A DNA stretch of 64,000 bases from Cyclobacterium sp. SYSU L10401 (GCF_010993705.1 NZ_WOFO01000008.1:172112-236111); one strand, 5' to 3'. Positions 9,166 to 17,279 are shown, counted from the first letter of the stretch. The notes: generated by a model from the letters alone, not told the origin. Numbers and translations: made by a program.

Positions 9166-10284
9166 TTAAGAAGAGTGGGTTTCTTTTTCCAATGCTGGCT
9201 CATATTCGATAAGATTAAACCATTTCAGTAAAGGTTTAATGATCCCTAAACCTATCAAAACAAAGCCTATAACCAATAATGTGGTGGAAGACGCGAATAA
9301 TTCTCCAAAGGAAAATACCGTCAGCATAATGAGAGTGGAGAAGGGGAGTGAACAAGCTAAAATGTTTACTGCCAGTTCCATGTCGAAAGTTTTATTCCTT
9401 TTCTTTTCACTATCCTGTTCCAGAGCTGTAACCGAGGCCATGTGAGCAAAAGGCCAGAAACTGATGGCACTTTGCGGGAATACTACCAAAACCAAAATTG
9501 CAGCATAAGATAATTGCGGTGCAAATAGCAAGATCGTGCCACTCAGTAGGAAAGTCAAGCCGGATCGAATCATGAGTAGGCCTGCAATTTTCCTGATTTG
9601 TTTCCAGTTAAAGACAACGGCAATGCCGATAAAGATCAAAACCAATGGCGTCATCAGATTACTCAGGGTACTGATGGCTGTAGCCATAAATGTGGGGAGG
9701 TTTTCCAAATGTAAGCCCATACTGATCAACACCAATGCCAATATAATGACCACATTAATCGGTTCATTTATCAGACTCAGTAGAAGAGATTTGATTTTCT
9801 CTCCATTGCCTACCTTTATATCGTTGTTAATTTTAAAATACCAGCTCATGGCAATCATGTAAGCGATTACCAGGACAAATACCTTATTTCCAATATCCGC
9901 CAATGCACCCCAGGCCAGGGCATCATCTCCCAGGTATTCTATCAGAAAGGGAAAGCACGATAATCCCGGAGCCAGCGAAGGAAACAACAACAAATAGGTC
10001 CTATATGCTGAGGAATCTTTTTCCAGGCCAAATAGCGGAAGCGTGTATTTTAGTATAAAGTATAAAATAAAATTGAAGGCTAGTGCCATAACAGGCAAAG
10101 CCAATAGATCCCACTGCACTTCAGCCTTTAGTAGAGCTACAAATATGATGGCGGGAAGGGCGACGGTGAGAATCAAGGTTTTTAAACCTTTTTGCTGTGC
10201 AGGATCTTTGAGTTTTTTTCTTAGTAAAAACCCAATAACCAATAGCAATAGCAAAGAAAGCGTCTTTTGGACAGCTAAGTTCAT
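9166..10284 (-). CDS. AEC-family (auxin efflux carrier-like) inner-membrane transporter
   Basis: A 372-residue integral membrane protein with about ten hydrophobic segments in two blocks separated by a basic, polar middle loop (around residues 150-170, FKINNDIKVGNGEKIK). This is the layout of the AEC/bile-acid-arsenite superfamily. The first segment ends with LRKKLKDPAQQKG, and the first block carries the usual PAIIFVALLKAE type phrase. AEC carriers move organic acids or amino-acid-like anions across the inner membrane. The gene lies 71 bp after the second Tat aminotransferase on the same strand, so it could import or export a substrate or product of that enzyme. That functional link is inference from synteny; the family assignment is fairly sure. 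Confidence 0.85.
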   Translation of the reverse strand: MNLAVQKTLSLLLLLVIGFLLRKKLKDPAQQKGLKTLILTVALPAIIFVALLKAEVQWDLLALPVMALAFNFILYFILKYTLPLFGLEKDSSAYRTYLLLFPSLAPGLSCFPFLIEYLGDDALAWGALADIGNKVFVLVIAYMIAMSWYFKINNDIKVGNGEKIKSLLLSLINEPINVVIILALVLISMGLHLENLPTFMATAISTLSNLMTPLVLIFIGIAVVFNWKQIRKIAGLLMIRSGLTFLLSGTILLFAPQLSYAAILVLVVFPQSAISFWPFAHMASVTALEQDSEKKRNKTFDMELAVNILACSLPFSTLIMLTVFSFGELFASSTTLLVIGFVLIGLGIIKPLLKWFNLIEYEPALEKETHSS

Positions 10285-10288
10285 AAGG

Positions 10289-10353
10289 ATTGATCAGTTT
10301 GTTAGTGATTGTAAAGTGGTTGGTTATTTGGGGTTTATTGCTAACTGATCAAT
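10289..10353. repeat. 11-bp perfect inverted repeat between aminotransferase and carrier genes
   Basis: ATTGATCAGTT (10289-10299) and AACTGATCAAT (10343-10353) are exact reverse complements across 43 nt. They span nearly the whole 71-bp gap between the two - strand genes. Each arm contains the TGATCA palindrome. It could be an mRNA stem between cistrons or a protein-binding site. Confidence 0.65.
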
Positions 10354-10355
10354 AA

Positions 10356-11522
10356 TCAAGCTGTTACTGTTTTTAAAGCATCTACAAACAATTTCATTTC
10401 ATCCATGGTGCCCATGCTTACCCTGCACCAAGGTTGGTCTGCTATGGAATACACACGAATACCTACACCCTGATCCATCATTTTACCGGCAAATGCCTTA
10501 CCTTCCTGTTGAATGGGGAAAATCATGAAACTGGTGTGAGAAGTGATAGGATCAAATCCCATGGATTTTACCTGACCTAAGGTATATTCTTTGGATTCTT
10601 TGTTCCATTCTCTGCAGGATGCAATGAATTTCTCGTCTTTTAGGCTGGCAATCGCACCTTTAAGAGAGGTTACGCAAAGACCCATGGTACCTCTTACCAT
10701 GCTGGTGATGGACTTGATGCGTTCTTCGGTGGCCACCATATAACCTACCCTAAGTCCGGCCATGCCATGAATTTTTGAAAAGGTGCGTGCTACCATTACA
10801 TCATGTCCTTCCTTCACCAAGCCTACCATGGTGTGGTCAGCAGGTTTGTCCATAAACTCCAAATAAGCTTCATCCACAAAAATCGGTCGCTTTTTGGAAG
10901 CACTTTTGCAAAAACCCTTCAATTCAACTGGATCAGTGATGGCTCCCATTGGATTGTTGGGATTACATACATAGAGTAATTTGGTGTCTGCATCAATGGC
11001 GCTTTCCATGGCATCCAAATCATGGGAATAATCAGCTTTCAAAGGAACAGCTTTCCAGTCTCCCCCCATGGCTTTGGCAGTGTTGACCAGAGACATGTAA
11101 GAAGGGTCTGCTGAAATCACATTTCCTCCCTTTTGGCACAATACTATAGCTGTTTTTTCCAGCATGTCTGTGGAACCTGGTCCAAGCATGATGTTTTCAG
11201 GTTTAACTCCCTCCTTTTCGGCCAGCATATCTATCAGGTAAGCGGCATCCCCATGTCCATACCGGTTACCCATGCTGATGGATTCTGCTATTGCTTTCTG
11301 AACACTGGAAGAGGGTCCAAATGGGTTCTCATTGGCCAGTAATCTGGCTTTCATTTTCACGTCTTTATAGATGGGATTCATCTCCCATAACATGCTTTCG
11401 CTGCTCCAGTTTTGTCCAGATACGGAATTGGTCTTAGCTGAAAGGTTTCCGGTTAACAATGGTAGTGAACCCAAACCCAAAACGCTGGTTTTTAACCAGT
11501 CTCTTCTGTTGAAATTTTTCAT
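10356..11522 (-). CDS. Tat-exported PLP-dependent aminotransferase, HisC-like (2)
   Basis: A 388-residue paralogue of the enzyme at 7352-8497, alignable from end to end. It has a twin-arginine signal (NRRDWLK at residues 5-11, then a hydrophobic stretch to about LSA-K). The HisC-like core carries ARLLANENPFGPS, ADPSYMSL (Tyr142), CNPNNPMG (Met replaces the usual Thr), VDEAYLEF, FSKIHGMAGLRVGY (Schiff-base Lys250) and CRVSMGT. It should act folded in the periplasm. It is the first gene of a - strand unit with the AEC carrier and faces the SusCD/aminotransferase operon. The NPNNPTG to NPNNPMG change is next to a cofactor-contacting Asn and may only be a family variant. The function beyond the fold and export is unknown. 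Confidence 0.9.
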   Translation of the reverse strand: MKNFNRRDWLKTSVLGLGSLPLLTGNLSAKTNSVSGQNWSSESMLWEMNPIYKDVKMKARLLANENPFGPSSSVQKAIAESISMGNRYGHGDAAYLIDMLAEKEGVKPENIMLGPGSTDMLEKTAIVLCQKGGNVISADPSYMSLVNTAKAMGGDWKAVPLKADYSHDLDAMESAIDADTKLLYVCNPNNPMGAITDPVELKGFCKSASKKRPIFVDEAYLEFMDKPADHTMVGLVKEGHDVMVARTFSKIHGMAGLRVGYMVATEERIKSITSMVRGTMGLCVTSLKGAIASLKDEKFIASCREWNKESKEYTLGQVKSMGFDPITSHTSFMIFPIQQEGKAFAGKMMDQGVGIRVYSIADQPWCRVSMGTMDEMKLFVDALKTVTA

Positions 11523-12007
11523 AATTCTGCTTTTGTAAAGTGGTTAATATTTTGGTTTAAATTTACACCAAATTTGAATCAAAAAAAATTTAATCATAAA
11601 AAATAGGCTTATTTAAAAGCCAAAAAAAATATTTTGTGTACAAAAATATAAAAAGTAGGGTGAAAAATAACCCTATTAACTAGATAGGGAAAGCAGTTAG
11701 GCACCGTTCCGGGTTGTATTTTTTTTAAACTGGAGATTTTCCAGAGATTTTTTAAGAAATTCCCGCCTTAGTAACCTGAGTCTGGCCAATTTTCTGCAAA
11801 TAACCGTGAATGGCTTCATTGGTAAACCTTCTAGTCATATTGTGGGAAGGGAAGGGGCCTGGTAGTCCCGCAACCTGGGAGATTTCCACAGCTTTCCAGG
11901 CTCAAACTTATCTCTAATCCTACCGATACCCGTTTTTTAACATAATTTCAACCCGAATTTCAGGATATGACAAATTTGGGCAGGTCAGCAGAAATAAAAT
12001 AAATTGA
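11523..12007. other. Divergent intergenic region, aminotransferase side
   Basis: About 485 bp without a gene. The part next to the - strand aminotransferase is AT-rich and holds TATTTTTG on the - strand (complement of 11641-11648), which fits the -7 consensus TAnnTTTG, but no clear -33 box was found. The part from 11700 to 11930 is less AT-rich and shows only short inverted repeats (CTGGA/TCCAG near 11731). Confidence 0.4.
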
Positions 12008-12039
12008 TTTGTTTATTTTATTAACCTTTCATATATTTA
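12008..12039 (+). promoter_or_regulatory. Bacteroidota-type promoter of the XRE/S24 operon
   Basis: TTTG at 12008-12011 and TATATTTA at 12032-12039 are separated by 20 nt and match the phylum's -33 TTTG / -7 TAnnTTTG pattern with one mismatch in the last base. Transcription would start about 12045, leaving a leader of roughly 15 nt before the ATG at 12061. Confidence 0.65.
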
Positions 12040-12063
12040 TAATGTTGATTTTATAAACATATG
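12030..12063. promoter_or_regulatory. Candidate operator, 13-bp dyad covering -7 box and start codon
   Basis: CATATATTTATAA (12030-12042) and TTATAAACATATG (12051-12063) are reverse complements at 12 of 13 positions with an 8-nt centre. The left arm contains the -7 box and the right arm ends in the start codon of the first gene. The position suits autorepression by the XRE/S24 protein encoded in the same operon. Confidence 0.65.
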
Positions 12064-12327
12064 GTTCTAATGAAAAATTGCTTCAAAATAAACTTTACTA
12101 CAAAAAAACTTACCTCAGGAAATGTTCAGGTTAAATTTCATGTTTTGGATACCCCAAAACCAAGGTATGGTTACCTTTTGGTGGGGGCAGACTATTCGGA
12201 TCAGGAAATCATTGATGAGATTAAATTGAGGTTGAGCCAAAGATCGCATTCCAAAATGGACCTGCTCAGGTTTACATTCAAAAACCATTGGAAGGATGAC
12301 CACCAATTTTTTCTTTATTCCGCATGA
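12061..12327 (+). CDS. 88-residue protein of unknown function, coupled to the repressor gene
   Basis: I do not recognise this protein. It is small, soluble-looking and basic, with no signal peptide or membrane segment. It has a beta-rich first half (VQVKFHVLDTPKPRYGYLLV) and a helical second half (SDQEIIDEIKLRLSQRS). Its reality is supported by a promoter with the right spacing just upstream and by its stop codon overlapping the next start (ATGA), which implies translational coupling with the XRE/S24 repressor. It could be an antirepressor, co-regulator or the real target of the repressor; none of these is shown. An internal ATG at 12070 is an alternative start. Confidence 0.65.
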   Translation: MVLMKNCFKINFTTKKLTSGNVQVKFHVLDTPKPRYGYLLVGADYSDQEIIDEIKLRLSQRSHSKMDLLRFTFKNHWKDDHQFFLYSA

Positions 12328-13094
12328 AATTTTTGTCATCAAATATCAGGCATTTGCGAAAAAGCCGACAACTTACCCAGGAACAGCTTGCTGAAAAACT
12401 GGGTGTTCAAAGAAGCATGATATCCGCCTATGAAGACGGTAGGTCAGAGCCCAAGCTTTCTGCTTTAAAGCTTATGCTAGCTATATTTGAAGTCGGAATG
12501 GACGAATTGGTTTTTTGGGACATTAAGGAAAATGGTCGCAAATACCTGCAGAAGGATCCAATTAAAATTTTGACGGTTACTTTGGATGCAAAAAATGAAG
12601 AGTGGATAAGTATGGTTGGACAAAAAGCTTCTGCTGGCTACCTGAATGGCTATGCAGATCCTGAATACATGGAACAATTACCCAGTTTCAGTTTGCCAAA
12701 TCTTTCGAAAAGCAACACTTACCGGGCTTTTGAAATCAGTGGGGACAGCATGCTCCCCTTGATGCCCGGAACTTTGATCATTGGGGCCTATCTGGAAAAT
12801 GCTTTGGAAGTAAAAAATGGTAAATCATACGTGCTGGTAACCAGAAATGAAGGCATTGTGTATAAGCGGGTATTCAATTATATCAGGGAGAAGGGAAAGC
12901 TATTTGTGGTATCTGATAATGATCGATATAAACCTTATGATATACCTGTTGAGGATGTAATGGAAATTTGGGAAGCAAAGGCTTATGTAAGTACCCATTT
13001 TCCGGAGCCCTCAGCAAGCCCTCTTTCTTTGGAGGATTTGGGAAAGATGATTCAGGAGATCAAGACCGATATCCGAAAAATTACCGGGAATTAA
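12324..13094 (+). CDS. XRE-type helix-turn-helix repressor with S24 LexA-like domain
   Basis: A 256-residue regulator. Residues 7-62 form a helix-turn-helix of the XRE/Cro-cI type (LTQEQLAEKLGVQRSMISAYE). Residues about 100-225 form an S24/LexA-like autoprotease. The cleavage pair Ala104-Gly105 (KASAGY), the nucleophile Ser142 (ISGDSMLP) and the general-base Lys181 (IVYKRVF) are all present and about as far apart as in LexA and cI. It can therefore be expected to cleave itself when activated, for example by RecA filaments, and to derepress its targets. It overlaps the upstream 88-residue gene by 4 bp, and the operon promoter lies in a dyad that suits autoregulation. It has no phage genes around it, so it is not an obvious prophage repressor. 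Confidence 0.9.
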   Translation: MKFLSSNIRHLRKSRQLTQEQLAEKLGVQRSMISAYEDGRSEPKLSALKLMLAIFEVGMDELVFWDIKENGRKYLQKDPIKILTVTLDAKNEEWISMVGQKASAGYLNGYADPEYMEQLPSFSLPNLSKSNTYRAFEISGDSMLPLMPGTLIIGAYLENALEVKNGKSYVLVTRNEGIVYKRVFNYIREKGKLFVVSDNDRYKPYDIPVEDVMEIWEAKAYVSTHFPEPSASPLSLEDLGKMIQEIKTDIRKITGN

Positions 13095-13110
13095 CCTTAT
13101 CAATATTGCT

Positions 13111-13875
13111 TCAGTCGGATAATTCTTTGAATGCCTCCATGATTTTTTCCTTTGCATCAAATTCCTCGTCCAGATTGATTATTCCGGTTTCAAAATTATG
13201 CCAAAGGCCATCTCCGCAATCCAGGTATTGCCCCTCTTGGGTTGGCGCTTCTTCCCTGGCTAATCCATAGTCATAGTCAGGGATGAAAATGAGAGAGGCC
13301 AGGTCCCTGCCTTTTTCCCATTCCATGGATTTGACCTGATTATTCACTTTTGCTTCCACCTTTCTGATAGAAAACCTGAATAGTAAATCGATATTGATTT
13401 CTTGCGATGGGTGGATAGATTTATACCTGATGCACAGGGGAGCTTCTTTTTTACTGATTTCGTAGATTGCCTGGATAAAATCCTGACAGGTAAGGTACCA
13501 TTCATCTTGGTTTAATGGAATATCCCTGGTGATTTTACCATGAATGTCTTTTGCTAAAATCTTAATACCTCCTTTGTCTCCCAAAGCTTTTTGGTTGGAC
13601 CATTTGGATGATGAATAAAGCTTTTTAAAAATATTCTCCCATAGATTGGGGATTTCACCTTTATAGCTATAGTCATCTGCCATGGTAAAGCCTTCGTCGG
13701 TAATCTCTTCTGGATTTAAGTTTTCCCTTCCGGTATATTGGATGTCGAATTGGGTATTGACAAAATTCTTACCAAAAGACATTTTTAGCTTAAACACATG
13801 GCTGAAGGGTGGTGGTACTTCACCGGTAATATACTCAATTTCCAGCCGGGTGATGTCGTCGGATTTTAAATGCAT
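13111..13875 (-). CDS. 254-residue protein of unknown function
   Basis: I do not recognise this protein. It has no signal peptide or membrane segment and is acidic, with many aromatic residues. The first half looks beta-rich (LEIEYITGEVPPPFSHVFKL) and the C-terminus is helical. It is convergent with the repressor gene (16 bp between stops) and divergent from the oxygenase gene. The - strand start at 13875 is supported by a -7 box 24 nt upstream. Codon use looks like that of the neighbours. The gene is probably real, with no function to offer. Confidence 0.75.
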   Translation of the reverse strand: MHLKSDDITRLEIEYITGEVPPPFSHVFKLKMSFGKNFVNTQFDIQYTGRENLNPEEITDEGFTMADDYSYKGEIPNLWENIFKKLYSSSKWSNQKALGDKGGIKILAKDIHGKITRDIPLNQDEWYLTCQDFIQAIYEISKKEAPLCIRYKSIHPSQEINIDLLFRFSIRKVEAKVNNQVKSMEWEKGRDLASLIFIPDYDYGLAREEAPTQEGQYLDCGDGLWHNFETGIINLDEEFDAKEKIMEAFKELSD

Positions 13876-13899
13876 GATTTACGCTTCCTGTGATGGGTT

Positions 13900-13907
13900 C
13901 AAAATTA
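13900..13907 (-). promoter_or_regulatory. -7 box upstream of the 254-residue protein gene
   Basis: On the - strand this reads TAATTTTG, a perfect TAnnTTTG, 24 nt before the ATG. A matching -33 box at the usual distance is not evident. Confidence 0.45.
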
Positions 13908-14010
13908 ATGCTTATTTATCAAATAAATCGAATAGGCCCGAAATTCCATTTTCTTCGGATGTAATTAGAGAGAATTTCCCAATTTAAGAAAAATAAATCA
14001 ACCGGTATAA

Positions 14011-14033
14011 TGCAAATTTTCCCGAAATTTGCA
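14011..14033. promoter_or_regulatory. 9-bp perfect inverted repeat at the oxygenase start
   Basis: TGCAAATTT (14011-14019) and AAATTTGCA (14025-14033) flank a 5-nt centre. The repeat ends 3 nt before the ATG at 14037 and overlaps the alternative ATG at 14010. It may be an operator or an mRNA hairpin controlling initiation. Confidence 0.55.
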
Positions 14034-14036
14034 GGT

Positions 14037-14669
14037 ATGGATGAAAAACAAGTTGCAGGAAAAAAAACAAATGAAGAACTGGCAGAGGAGCTATACGCCA
14101 GGGGCTGGTCAGTGTCTGACCATTACATTTCGGAAGACTTCAGGAAGCAACTGTTAAAGGAGCAGCAAGAACTGCTTTACCATGGACAGTTTCGCCATGC
14201 CGGAATAGGCAATGGAGAAAGCTTTGCCATCAAACCTGAAATAAGAAGTGATAAGGTATTATGGCTTGACGAAAATCAATTGACTCCTTTGCAGCAAAAA
14301 TACTGGAACTCATTGGATCAATTAAGAACGGCGATCAATCAACGGTGTTTTCTTGGGTTGAGATCTTTTGAATCCCATTTTGCCATGTACCCTCCCGGCT
14401 CATTTTACCTCCGGCACCTGGACAGGTTTCAATCTGTCAGTTATCGGATCGTATCTGTCATTCTTTACCTGAATGACAGTTGGGATGAATCAAAAGGTGG
14501 GGCCCTCAGGCTGTATTTTACAGGACAGAATGGATTAGAGCAGTATCAGGATATTTTCCCAATAGGCGGAAGATTGGTTGTGTTTCTGAGTGGAGAAATG
14601 CTTCATGAAGTATTGCCCACCAAAAGCACCCGAATCAGCATCACCGGTTGGTTTAAAGACGAGTTTTGA
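14037..14669 (+). CDS. 2OG-Fe(II) oxygenase, prolyl 4-hydroxylase-like
   Basis: A roughly 210-residue cytosolic dioxygenase of the 2-oxoglutarate/Fe(II) superfamily. The metal triad is visible: the HxD pair in RHLDRF (His127, Asp129) and the distal His190 in MLHEVLPT, with the 2-oxoglutarate-binding Arg199 in TRISITGWF. These sit in the double-stranded beta-helix of the P4Hc/SM-20 type. I prefer the ATG at 14037 to the one at 14010, because the extra nine residues would be encoded inside the inverted repeat and family members start near this point. Such enzymes hydroxylate proline or other residues on proteins or small molecules; the target here is unknown. The gene is single, between an unknown - strand gene and a convergent DUF4174 gene. 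Confidence 0.88.
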   Translation: MDEKQVAGKKTNEELAEELYARGWSVSDHYISEDFRKQLLKEQQELLYHGQFRHAGIGNGESFAIKPEIRSDKVLWLDENQLTPLQQKYWNSLDQLRTAINQRCFLGLRSFESHFAMYPPGSFYLRHLDRFQSVSYRIVSVILYLNDSWDESKGGALRLYFTGQNGLEQYQDIFPIGGRLVVFLSGEMLHEVLPTKSTRISITGWFKDEF

Positions 14670-14674
14670 GGCCA

Positions 14675-15109
14675 TTAATTTTCCCGATTATCCCTTTCCT
14701 TCATTTCCCTGATCCGCATGGGCATGGCATCAATGGTGCTGAAAAGTTCCTTCCAGTCCACCTGAGCTTGCTCTCTTTTTAACTTTACTCCACCGTCTTT
14801 TCCAATCAGCACATAGCAAGACAGTTTTGAGCCCATGGCATACCTACTGGTTAATTTTTCCCGGTAGGCTGGGGTAAATACGTATTCACTATTGCCGGAG
14901 AGGGTATCCCCCAAGTGAAAATATATCAAATCCCTATCTGCAAGTTCTTCATCCAGTTGGGATGATTGGTCTATATCCAGCCCAGGTGGGGCATCCTCGC
15001 CGGGAAAAATCAGGACTACCCTGTTTTTCCACTGAAGATCCTCCAGGGTGATGGGGGAGGGATCGATGTTCATAACAATTAGGAATAGGGAAATAAGCAG
15101 CAGTTTCAT
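14675..15109 (-). CDS. DUF4174-domain secreted protein
   Basis: A 144-residue protein with an N-terminal signal peptide (LLLISLFLIVMNI, cleavage near residue 18). The body has the thioredoxin-like layout of DUF4174: LEDLQWKNRVVLIF at the start, a central DRDLIYFHLGD segment, and GSKLSCYVLIGKDGGVKLK before the final helix. It has a single Cys and no CxxC, so it is not a redox thioredoxin. It ends 5 bp from the convergent oxygenase gene and lies about 100 bp downstream of metG on the same strand. Function is unknown for the family. Confidence 0.82.
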   Translation of the reverse strand: MKLLLISLFLIVMNIDPSPITLEDLQWKNRVVLIFPGEDAPPGLDIDQSSQLDEELADRDLIYFHLGDTLSGNSEYVFTPAYREKLTSRYAMGSKLSCYVLIGKDGGVKLKREQAQVDWKELFSTIDAMPMRIREMKERDNREN

Positions 15110-15203
15110 AATTGATTCCCGGTTTTAAATACTTTTGATAGTTAACCACCAAAAATGCGCCATGTTTTCCCATATGACCGTTTTTCTTTGACAAATACAC
15201 GAT

Positions 15204-15223
15204 CCATCCGGTTTACCGGATGG
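15204..15223 (-). other. Perfect hairpin with the metG stop codon in its loop
   Basis: On the mRNA strand CCATCCGG, then TAAA, then CCGGATGG form an 8-bp perfect stem with a 4-nt loop that contains exactly the UAA stop codon of metG. No T-run follows, so it is not a standard terminator; it may protect the 3' end. Confidence 0.6.
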
Positions 15224-17273
15224 TGGAGCCGGGGTTTGTGCTTTCATGGGGCGTCAGTAATTTGAATTTTCCTTCCGCATCTTCTGCCATCAGGATCATG
15301 CCCTCGGACGCAATCCCCGCCATTTTTTTAGGCGCAAGGTTGATCAGCATGGTTACCTGCTTTCCAATAAGGAACTCCGGTTCAAATTGTTCTGCCACTC
15401 CACTTAAAACGGTTTTTTTAACTTGTCCGGTATCCACGGTGAGCTGCAGCAGTTTCTTTGACTTCTTTACTTTTTCTGCTTTTATGATGGTTACAACCCG
15501 TAAATCCAACTTTGTAAAATCATCAAAGGCAATCAAGGGTTTTACCGGATCTGTTTGATATTGGACCTCTTCATTTTTGCTCTTGCTGTCCAATAATTTT
15601 TGCACTTGCTTTTCTACGGTGCTGTCTTCGACTTTCTGGAACAGCAAACTGCCGGGGTTGATTTCATCGCCTGCCTTTAAAAGGTCCATTTGACCTGCAT
15701 TTTCCCAGTTGAATATTTTTAAACCCAGCATTGCCTTGATTTTTTCAGCCGTAAAGGGTAAAAAAGGAGCAGAAAGGATGGACAGATTGGCCGCAATATT
15801 CAAGGCTATATTCAATATGGTACCCGTTCTCTCCCGGTCAGTTTTAATGGTTTTCCAGGGTTCGGTATCTGCCAGGTATTTATTGCCTGTCCTGGCAAAA
15901 TCCATCATGAGTGCCAAAGCTTCCCGGAATCGATACCTTTCCAAAGATTGGGCAATTTTATCAGGATAGGACTGCAATGCCAGCATCACTTCCTCATCTA
16001 TGGGCTGCAGGCTGGATTTTTCGGGCACTTTTCCCTGAAAGTATTTATGGGTCAGGACCACCGCCCGGTTGATGAAATTTCCATATACGGCGACCAACTC
16101 GTTGTTATTTCTGGCCTGAAAATCTTTCCAGGTGAAATCATTGTCTTTGGTTTCAGGAGCATTGGCTGTCAAAACATAACGAAGTACGTCTTCCTGCCCG
16201 GGAAACTCTTCCAGGTATTCGTGCAGCCATACCGCCCAATTTCTGGAGGTAGAGATTTTCTGACCCTCGAGATTTAAAAACTCGTTGGCGGGCACATTGT
16301 CCGGCAAAATGAAATCCCCATGGGTTTTCAGGATAGCAGGAAAGGTGATACAGTGAAAAACAATATTGTCTTTGCCTATAAAATGCACCAACTTGGTATC
16401 CTGATCTTTCCAGTAAGGTTCCCAATCAATGCCTTTTTCCTTTGCCCATTCCTTGGTAGACGAAATATACCCTATAGGAGCGTCAAACCAAACATACAAT
16501 ACCTTCCCCTTCGCTTCGGGTAAGGGTACAGGAATTCCCCAGTCCATGTCCCGGGTCATGGACCGGGCTTGCAGGCCATCCCCTGCTTCCAGCCAACTTC
16601 TGCATTGACCCAGTACATTGTTTTTCCAGTCATGGGCGTGGTCTTTCAATATCCATTGCTTGAGAAATGGCGTGTACTTGCCCAGGTCTAGAAACCAATG
16701 TCTGGTCATTTTAAGCACAGGCGTATTGCCGCTAAGTTTCGATTTTGGGTGGATCAGGTCAGTAGGACTCAGGGAGGAGCCACATTTTTCACACTGATCT
16801 CCATAGGCCTGATCGTACCCGCAGTTTGGACAGGTTCCCTCTATGTACCTGTCCGCCAAAAACTGTCCGGCTTCTTCATCATAATATTGCTCGGTCTCTT
16901 TCTCTACAAATTCCCCCTGATTATACAGGTCCTTGAACAGTTGGCCGGCGGTTTCATGGTGAACCGGGGAACTTGTCCTGGAATAGTGATCAAAGCTAAT
17001 ACCGAATTTTTTAAAACTTTCCTTCATGATCCCATGGTAGCGATCTACCACTTCCTGGGGACTGATGTTTTCATTTTTGGCTTTGATGGTTATGGCTACG
17101 CCGTGCTCATCGGAGCCGCAGACATAGGCCACATCCCTTTTTTGCAACCGCAAATAACGCACATATATATCGGACGGAATGTAACACCCGGCCAGGTGGC
17201 CAATGTGAAGGGGTCCATTGGCGTAGGGTAATGCAGAAGTAATGGTATATCTTTTAAATATTTTTTCGCTCAT
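15213..17273 (-). CDS. metG: Methionyl-tRNA synthetase
   Basis: A 686-residue cytosolic class I synthetase that charges tRNA-Met with methionine. HIGH is at residues 23-26. A zinc knuckle has two CxxC pairs (CPNC and CEKC) in the connective domain. The KMSKS loop appears as KISTS ([12 protein letters not shown]), a usual variant in the phylum. An anticodon-binding helix bundle follows. The C-terminal EMAP/Trbp111-like tRNA-binding domain occupies about the last 105 residues ([18 protein letters not shown]). I start at the ATG at 17273, since the 29 extra upstream residues in frame have no family match and a perfect -7 box lies just before this ATG. The length is standard for the dimeric MetG2-type enzyme. 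Confidence 0.97.
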   Translation of the reverse strand: MSEKIFKRYTITSALPYANGPLHIGHLAGCYIPSDIYVRYLRLQKRDVAYVCGSDEHGVAITIKAKNENISPQEVVDRYHGIMKESFKKFGISFDHYSRTSSPVHHETAGQLFKDLYNQGEFVEKETEQYYDEEAGQFLADRYIEGTCPNCGYDQAYGDQCEKCGSSLSPTDLIHPKSKLSGNTPVLKMTRHWFLDLGKYTPFLKQWILKDHAHDWKNNVLGQCRSWLEAGDGLQARSMTRDMDWGIPVPLPEAKGKVLYVWFDAPIGYISSTKEWAKEKGIDWEPYWKDQDTKLVHFIGKDNIVFHCITFPAILKTHGDFILPDNVPANEFLNLEGQKISTSRNWAVWLHEYLEEFPGQEDVLRYVLTANAPETKDNDFTWKDFQARNNNELVAVYGNFINRAVVLTHKYFQGKVPEKSSLQPIDEEVMLALQSYPDKIAQSLERYRFREALALMMDFARTGNKYLADTEPWKTIKTDRERTGTILNIALNIAANLSILSAPFLPFTAEKIKAMLGLKIFNWENAGQMDLLKAGDEINPGSLLFQKVEDSTVEKQVQKLLDSKSKNEEVQYQTDPVKPLIAFDDFTKLDLRVVTIIKAEKVKKSKKLLQLTVDTGQVKKTVLSGVAEQFEPEFLIGKQVTMLINLAPKKMAGIASEGMILMAEDAEGKFKLLTPHESTNPGSTIR

Positions 17274-17279
17274 AGCGCA

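Noticed and set aside
14010-14036. ATG at 14010 as start of the 2OG oxygenase
   Set aside because: The extra codons lie inside a perfect inverted repeat and add nothing to the family alignment; the ATG at 14037 fits better.
16698-17231. 177-codon + strand frame inside metG
   Set aside because: Lies wholly antisense to the conserved catalytic part of methionyl-tRNA synthetase; its hydrophobic stretches come from reversed codons.
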